Part shown: positions 59,792-64,000 of the stretch, in pieces
Layout of the letters: each line of letters begins with the position of its first letter
Position numbering within the stretch: position 1 is the stretch's first letter
Assembly (NCBI GenBank): GCA_016705575.1
Contig: JADIXX010000001.1
Span: forward strand, 558,001 to 622,000
Source of the DNA: Candidatus Aalborgicola defluviihabitans
GTDB lineage: Bacteria > Pseudomonadota > Gammaproteobacteria > Burkholderiales > Burkholderiaceae_C
Direction: 5' to 3'
DNA length: 64,000 bases
Translations under genes and position numbers: made by a program
Notes under the pieces: generated by a model
What the model saw: only the letters and a program-made list of their open reading frames with translations
Database searches by the model: none
What the model was told of the DNA's origin: nothing

Positions 59792-61484
59792 ACTGGCTCT
59801 TGGGCCGGGGTGCCAATGCACCGGTAATACCGACCGTGCGGTGTAAGGGGTCAAACAGCACGCCGGGGTTGAGAATGCCGTGCGGATCAACGCGGTGTTT
59901 GGCTGCGGCCAGCATGGCCCTGAACAGCGGGTCGACTTCGCGCTCGTAGGCATTGCGGTGGTCACGCCCCACGGCATGGTGGTGGGTGCTGGTGCCGCCA
60001 TGGTCGATGATGGCCGCATTGGCCGCCAGCTTGATGTCCCGCCAGGCCGCCAGCGCACTGGCCACACTGCCGTCTGCGGGGCGTGCCACAAAGGTGAAGT
60101 AGGGGGCAGGGCCGTCCGGATAAACGTGGGTGAGGCGACAGGAAATCCACGCTTCCTGCCCGGTGACCCGTTCTATGGTGTGGGCGACATCGGCTTTCAC
60201 GTTGGCGTAGAAATCCGGGAAGCGATCCCAGGTGACGGCTGTCTCGAACGTATCCATGATGACGCCCATGCCCACCGCTGGATCGCGCCAATAGGGCATA
60301 CGCAGAAATGCCTGTCGCCATGCGCCGGCGGCCCCGCTGCGGTGTTCGTCGGTGTTAGCCCCATCCATCGACCGGGCGACGGCATCGGCATCAAAACGGC
60401 CTCCGTAATCGGCAACCAGTTCCAGTGCGCGCGCCATCCAGGGCTGCAACGGGTGGTCGGCCGACTCAAAGCCCAGCACCAGAATCGCATGGCTACCATC
60501 GCCCACACCCGAAGAGACGGTTTCTGCCGCATCCAGCAGGCGGCAATTGCTGGGGTTCAGGCCTGACTGCGCGAGCACACGGACACACTGTGCCGCTTGC
60601 AAGTAGTCGACAAACTTCACCGCTGCCGATGCGCGAAACCGGGGCGGCGCTTGCAGTCGCGTCCATGCCTCGGTAACGATACCCAGGGTGCCTTCGGAGC
60701 CCAACACCAGCCTGTCGGGCGACGGCCCGGCACCCGATGCGGGCAGGCGACGGGTTTGCAGAATGCCGCTGGGCGTGACCATGCGCGTGGACTCCACAAA
60801 ATCGTCAATATGCGTGGTTTGCGTGGCGTAGTGGCCGCCTGCGCGGGTAGCAATCCACCCACCCAAAGTGGAAAACTCAAAGCTTTGCGGAAAATGGCGC
60901 AGCGTCAGCCCATGGGGTTTGAGTTGTGATTCCAGTTCAGGGCCGAGTGCGCCGGCCTGAATGCGCGCTGCGCGACTCACCGGGTCCACCTCCAGTACGC
61001 GGCTGAGGCGCTCCATGTCCAGCGAGACAACACCGGCGTAACTAGTCCCCACCGCAGCTTCAACACCACCACACACGCTGCTGCCGCCGCCGTACGGAAT
61101 CACCGCCACATTGTGGGTCTGCGCCCAATCGAGAATATCGACAATTGCCAACTCATTTTCTGGGTAGACCACCCAGTCCGGCACCGGTGGTGCCTGGCGC
61201 AGCCACATGCGCGCGCAGTCGGCATAGCTTTTTCCACCCGCATGGTTGAGCCGGTCCAGCGGTGATGCAGAAAATTGGCTCACCAATGCGGCAGGGGGCG
61301 ACACGCGGGGTGTCGGCAACACAAACTCGGCAAGCTGCGGCACGGGATGGTCGGTATAGGCCGTACCCAGCGCCAGCAGCATCATGCCCAGCGTGGATTT
61401 TTCTTGTGCGCTGAGTACGGCATCGTCATTGCCCCAACCCCAGAAACGGCGTATGGGTCGGCGAGACAGTGTGGCGTTGCTCAT
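59781..61484 (-). CDS. FAD-linked oxidase (alkyldihydroxyacetonephosphate synthase-like)
   Basis: PCMH-type FAD-binding oxidoreductase of 567 residues. The FAD-binding segment VIPYGGGSSVCGG is near residues 128-140, then GALGPELESQLKPHGLTLRHFP and LGGWIATRAGGHYAT (FAD_binding_4). The C-terminus has an HHH cluster (GGTSTHHHAVGRDH) characteristic of AGPS-like and related oxidases. In bacteria these enzymes act on varied hydroxy-acids or lipids; the substrate is unknown. No ether-lipid genes are nearby. Confidence 0.9.
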   Translation of the reverse strand: MSNATLSRRPIRRFWGWGNDDAVLSAQEKSTLGMMLLALGTAYTDHPVPQLAEFVLPTPRVSPPAALVSQFSASPLDRLNHAGGKSYADCARMWLRQAPPVPDWVVYPENELAIVDILDWAQTHNVAVIPYGGGSSVCGGVEAAVGTSYAGVVSLDMERLSRVLEVDPVSRAARIQAGALGPELESQLKPHGLTLRHFPQSFEFSTLGGWIATRAGGHYATQTTHIDDFVESTRMVTPSGILQTRRLPASGAGPSPDRLVLGSEGTLGIVTEAWTRLQAPPRFRASAAVKFVDYLQAAQCVRVLAQSGLNPSNCRLLDAAETVSSGVGDGSHAILVLGFESADHPLQPWMARALELVADYGGRFDADAVARSMDGANTDEHRSGAAGAWRQAFLRMPYWRDPAVGMGVIMDTFETAVTWDRFPDFYANVKADVAHTIERVTGQEAWISCRLTHVYPDGPAPYFTFVARPADGSVASALAAWRDIKLAANAAIIDHGGTSTHHHAVGRDHRNAYEREVDPLFRAMLAAAKHRVDPHGILNPGVLFDPLHRTVGITGALAPRPKSQFSV

Positions 61485-61578
61485 TTCAGAATCCTTTGGA
61501 TGGGAGAGGCTGTTTCAATTGCTAATTTTCAGCATACCCAGAATGCCGACCTTGTGATAGTCCCGTAGACTTCAGGGT

Positions 61579-62385
61579 ATGAAAATCCAAGATTTGTTGG
61601 AACAGCAGTTCAACTTGCCCAGCATCCCGAAGGTTGTGGCCTTGCTGCTCACTGAGCTGGATAGACCGGAAGTGGACTTGCGACGGGTGACGCAACTCAT
61701 CAGTACTGATCCGGCACTCACCGCCCGCCTGTTGCAACTGGGCAATTCCAGCTTTTTCAAGCTATCCGGCAAGATCAGCAGTGTGTCCGAGGCCCTGGCC
61801 GTAATGGACTTGGCCCATGTCAAGTCCATGGCCCAGGCGGCAGCCAGCGTGGCATCACCCAAGGCTGTGCCCGGCATCAACCTGCAGCGCTTCTGGGAAT
61901 ACAGCCTTAATGTGGCCAAGGTCTCGCGCTCATTGGCGGGTCTGGTGCGGCAAAACCAGCAGGCCGCTTTTACCTGTGGGCTGATCCATGCCATTGGCGA
62001 GCTGGCCATGCACCTGGGCATGCCCGAAGTCTTGGCAGCCCTGGATCAGGAAGTCCCTCCACTGGATTTGCGCCGTGCCAAACTGGAGCGCACCGAACTG
62101 GGCTATTGCTATGCCACCGTGAGCGCTGGTTTTGCACGCATGTGGTTTTTTCCGCAGCCCCTGATCGACGCGCTGGAGCACCAGTACGCCCCGTTTGAGA
62201 ACAATGTGTACGAACCGCTGGCCGGCATCATCCACCTGGCCACCTGGCGTGCGCGGGCCAAAGAGGCCCGTCTGGATGACCGTGCCATGGCAGTGACCTT
62301 TCCCGACTCGGTGGGCGTAGTGCTGGACCTGGACATTGACAACGTGCTCCAGCAGGACCCGTTTGATTGGGCTGCGCATACATAG
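61579..62385 (+). CDS. HDOD domain protein
   Basis: A 268-residue protein of the HDOD superfamily, a catalytically degenerate HD-type domain found in signalling proteins. Features are the N-terminal NLPSIPKVVALLLTELDRPE and LTARLLQLGNSSFFKLSGKISSV, and the later AAFTCGLIHAIGELAMHLG, where the usual HD metal pair is not intact (HAIGEL). Probably regulatory. It is followed directly by the patatin gene. Confidence 0.88.
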   Translation: MKIQDLLEQQFNLPSIPKVVALLLTELDRPEVDLRRVTQLISTDPALTARLLQLGNSSFFKLSGKISSVSEALAVMDLAHVKSMAQAAASVASPKAVPGINLQRFWEYSLNVAKVSRSLAGLVRQNQQAAFTCGLIHAIGELAMHLGMPEVLAALDQEVPPLDLRRAKLERTELGYCYATVSAGFARMWFFPQPLIDALEHQYAPFENNVYEPLAGIIHLATWRARAKEARLDDRAMAVTFPDSVGVVLDLDIDNVLQQDPFDWAAHT

Positions 62386-62393
62386 CCCTCTTT

Positions 62394-63557
62394 GTGCAAG
62401 CACTCCACATTTATGCCGGCCCCGTGGCGCGGAAAACCCTTGCTCGCAACGGGCTGCAACCCGGCGCCATACGTACCATTCCCGCCGCCGCCGGTGGTCC
62501 CAAGGGCTTGCTGCTGGGTGCGCTGGACCGTTTCATCTTTGGCGAATGGCTACCGCGCTCCACGCAGCCGATTGATCTGGTGGGCGCCTCGATTGGCGGC
62601 TGGCGCATGGCCACGGCCTGTCTGAATGATGCAGTGGCGGCGTTTGACCGCCTGGAGCATGACTACATCCACCAGCACTACGAGCTGCCACCTGGTCAAA
62701 AGCGCCCCAGTGCCGCCATGGTGAGCGAGCTGTTTGGTGACAACCTGCGCGCTTTTTATGGCGGGCGGGTGGATGAGGTGTTGCACCACCCACGCTACCG
62801 CTTGCACATCGTCACCTCGCGTGGGCGCCACCTGCTACGCACCGAACACGGTTTGCGCACACCGGTGGGTTACCTTGGCGCTTTTGTGACCAACGCAGTG
62901 CGGCGCAAAGCCATGGGTGCCTGGCTGGAGCGCGTGGTTTTTTCCAGCCCGGCCATGGGTGACGATGGTGCGGCCTGTGTGCCGCTGCCATTTGCTACAG
63001 ACGACTACCGCACCCGCCAAGTGCGCCTGAGCGGGGCCAACTTCAACCTGGCGTTGCAAGCCAGTTGTTCTATCCCGTTTGTGCTGCAGGCGGTGCACAA
63101 CATTCCCGGCGCGCCCCCCGGCGCCTACTGGGACGGTGGCATTACAGACTACCACCTGCACCTCAACTATCCGGCCGCACCCCGTAATGCTATCGATTCG
63201 GTAGCGACTTGTGTAGATCCGACGAGGGCTAGTGCCCCATTTGACCATCAAGAACTGGTGTTGTACCCGCATTTTCAAAAGGCGGTGGTACCCGGCTGGC
63301 TGGACAAGCGCCTGACGTGGCGCCACCACGCCACACACCACCTGGACACCATGTTGCTGCTGGCGCCCAACCCCGAGTGGGTCAAGACCCTGCCCAACGG
63401 CAAGCTACCGGACCGCACCGACTTCACCCGTTACGGCAACGACCTGGCCGCGCGCGTCAAGGTCTGGAACGCCGCTTGCAGCGCCAGCGAGCAGCTGGCC
63501 GATGAGTTTGCCGCCTGGCTGGAGCGGCCCAGCATGGCACGGGTGCAAGCGCTGTAG
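62394..63557 (+). CDS. Patatin-like phospholipase domain protein carrying a repeat-derived insert
   Basis: Serine-aspartate lipase-type hydrolase. The nucleophile elbow is GASIGGW with Ser66, the oxyanion glycines are in AAAGGPKGLLLG (about 31-42), and the catalytic Asp is in YWDGGITDYH. Length 387 from a GTG at 62394; a TTG at 62367 is an alternative. Residues 266-285 (AIDSVATCVDPTRASAPFDH) are encoded by a dispersed 58-bp element and share CVDPTRASAPFD with the glutathione transferase at 49573 (CVDSTRASAPFD). Substrate unknown. Confidence 0.88.
   Translation: MQALHIYAGPVARKTLARNGLQPGAIRTIPAAAGGPKGLLLGALDRFIFGEWLPRSTQPIDLVGASIGGWRMATACLNDAVAAFDRLEHDYIHQHYELPPGQKRPSAAMVSELFGDNLRAFYGGRVDEVLHHPRYRLHIVTSRGRHLLRTEHGLRTPVGYLGAFVTNAVRRKAMGAWLERVVFSSPAMGDDGAACVPLPFATDDYRTRQVRLSGANFNLALQASCSIPFVLQAVHNIPGAPPGAYWDGGITDYHLHLNYPAAPRNAIDSVATCVDPTRASAPFDHQELVLYPHFQKAVVPGWLDKRLTWRHHATHHLDTMLLLAPNPEWVKTLPNGKLPDRTDFTRYGNDLAARVKVWNAACSASEQLADEFAAWLERPSMARVQAL
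63189..63246 (+). repeat. 58-bp dispersed element, copy 9 (inside patatin gene)
   Basis: GCTATCGATTCGGTAGCGAC, 13-base spacer TTGTGTAGATCCG, then ACGAGGGCTAG and TGCCCCATTTGACC. The last 25 bases differ from the glutathione-transferase copy at only one position. In sense and in the common frame (GCT ATC GAT TCG ...). Confidence 0.85.
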
Positions 63558-63581
63558 TACCGCCGCTGCTACCCGTCGCCC

Positions 63582-64000
63582 TTACCGCAACAGCAACGCC
63601 CCCGAGGTCTTGTGGCTGGCGGTGTCCACCAAAATCAGTGCACCCAGCACCCGGCTTTGGGCATAGGGCAGGGCGGCAATCGGTTCCTGCAAGGCCAGTT
63701 CGATGTGGCCGATGGCATTGGGTTCGATCTGGGTGGCGTCGTGTTCTGCCAGGGTGTTGATGTCCAGGCTGTGCACGATGCGCTTGACCGTCGCTTTGAT
63801 CCAGCGGTGGCCGTGCAGCGCCCAATAGACGCGGCCCGACACCAGCGGCTCGTCGTCCATCCAGGCGACGGTGGCCTGGATCTCGCGGGTGGTCTCAAAG
63901 TGGCTGGGGGCGTCGTTGCTGGCCAGAATCCAGTCACCGCGCGACACATCCACTTCTCGGTCCAGCACCAAACCGGCACCGTGTCCGGCCCCGACATTTT
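63582..64000 (-). CDS. cysN: Sulfate adenylyltransferase subunit 1 CysN, C-terminal part (5' end outside window)
   Basis: The last 139 codons of an EF-Tu-like GTPase subunit of ATP sulfurylase, used in assimilatory sulfate activation. The visible segment reads GLVLDREVDVSRGDWILAS, then SGRVYWALHGHRWIKATVKR and IGHIELALQEPIAALPYAQ, matching the C-terminal beta-barrel of CysN. It converges with the patatin gene. It continues beyond 64000; the nucleotide-binding part is not in the window. Confidence 0.85.
   Translation of the reverse strand, partial: NVGAGHGAGLVLDREVDVSRGDWILASNDAPSHFETTREIQATVAWMDDEPLVSGRVYWALHGHRWIKATVKRIVHSLDINTLAEHDATQIEPNAIGHIELALQEPIAALPYAQSRVLGALILVDTASHKTSGALLLR

Overview
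The window looks like a chromosomal segment of a betaproteobacterium of the order Burkholderiales, most likely family Comamonadaceae and close to Rhodoferax or Polaromonas. This rests on gene order and protein character (mfd/ispD divergent pair, odhA-odhB-lpdA-zapE, and the long block ndk-rlmN-pilW-rodZ-ispG-hisS-yfgM-bamB-der-hfq-hflX-hflK-hflC-hisZ-purA). No rRNA, tRNA, insertion sequence, prophage or CRISPR array is visible. Coding density is high and no stretch longer than about 250 bases lacks a gene.

Layout. 1-2851: partial mfd (minus) diverging from ispD. 3080-10622: 2-oxoglutarate dehydrogenase operon (odhA, odhB, lpdA), then zapE and a secreted coiled-coil protein. 10632-15552: PP2C phosphatase, a DUF465 protein, a DinG/YoaA helicase, bamD and rluD. 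15583-17616: remnant of a deleted gene, then scpB and rluB. 17694-33523: the large co-directional housekeeping block from ndk to purA (nucleotide metabolism, rRNA modification, pilus and cell-shape factors, isoprenoid and histidine metabolism, outer-membrane assembly, GTPases, Hfq, membrane protease control). 33605-39683: phosphoribosyltransferase, cystathionine beta-lyase, a DUF2189 membrane protein, mnmH, tesA, ybbA, rlmB. 39726-45105 (minus strand): two half-size chromate transporter subunits, a 5'-nucleotidase lipoprotein, an AhpD-like protein, DUF488 and a Rieske/FAD oxidoreductase. 45349-51921: an acyl-CoA catabolism-type operon (acyl-CoA dehydrogenase, SDR, thioesterase, MDR reductase, glutathione transferase, GNAT, SDR). 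51922-64000: methyltransferase, a nonsense-interrupted DUF4440 lipoprotein, M23 peptidase, YeiH exporter with divergent LysR regulator, tex, an FAD-linked oxidase, HDOD protein, patatin, and partial cysN.

Most unusual observation: a family of at least nine related, ungapped, about 58-bp elements is scattered through the window. Each has the same three-part architecture: a 20-base module with GCTA...TAGC dyad symmetry, a 13-base spacer, and an ACGAGGGCTAG block that in the best copies continues into a GGGC-TAGC-GCCC hairpin. Seven copies touch protein genes (mfd, ispD, rlmB, a glutathione transferase gene, tex twice, a patatin gene). Six of these seven are in the same orientation and the same reading frame, so unrelated proteins share a recognisable peptide (for example CVDSTRASAPFD in the transferase and CVDPTRASAPFD in the patatin). 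The two intergenic copies lie immediately upstream of start codons in the reverse orientation, and one supplies the Shine-Dalgarno sequence. This resembles in principle the Rickettsia palindromic elements that insert in-frame into genes, and is the main lead for follow-up. Secondary leads are three signs of gene loss or decay (missing ispF, an apparent pgeF remnant, a nonsense-split DUF4440 gene).
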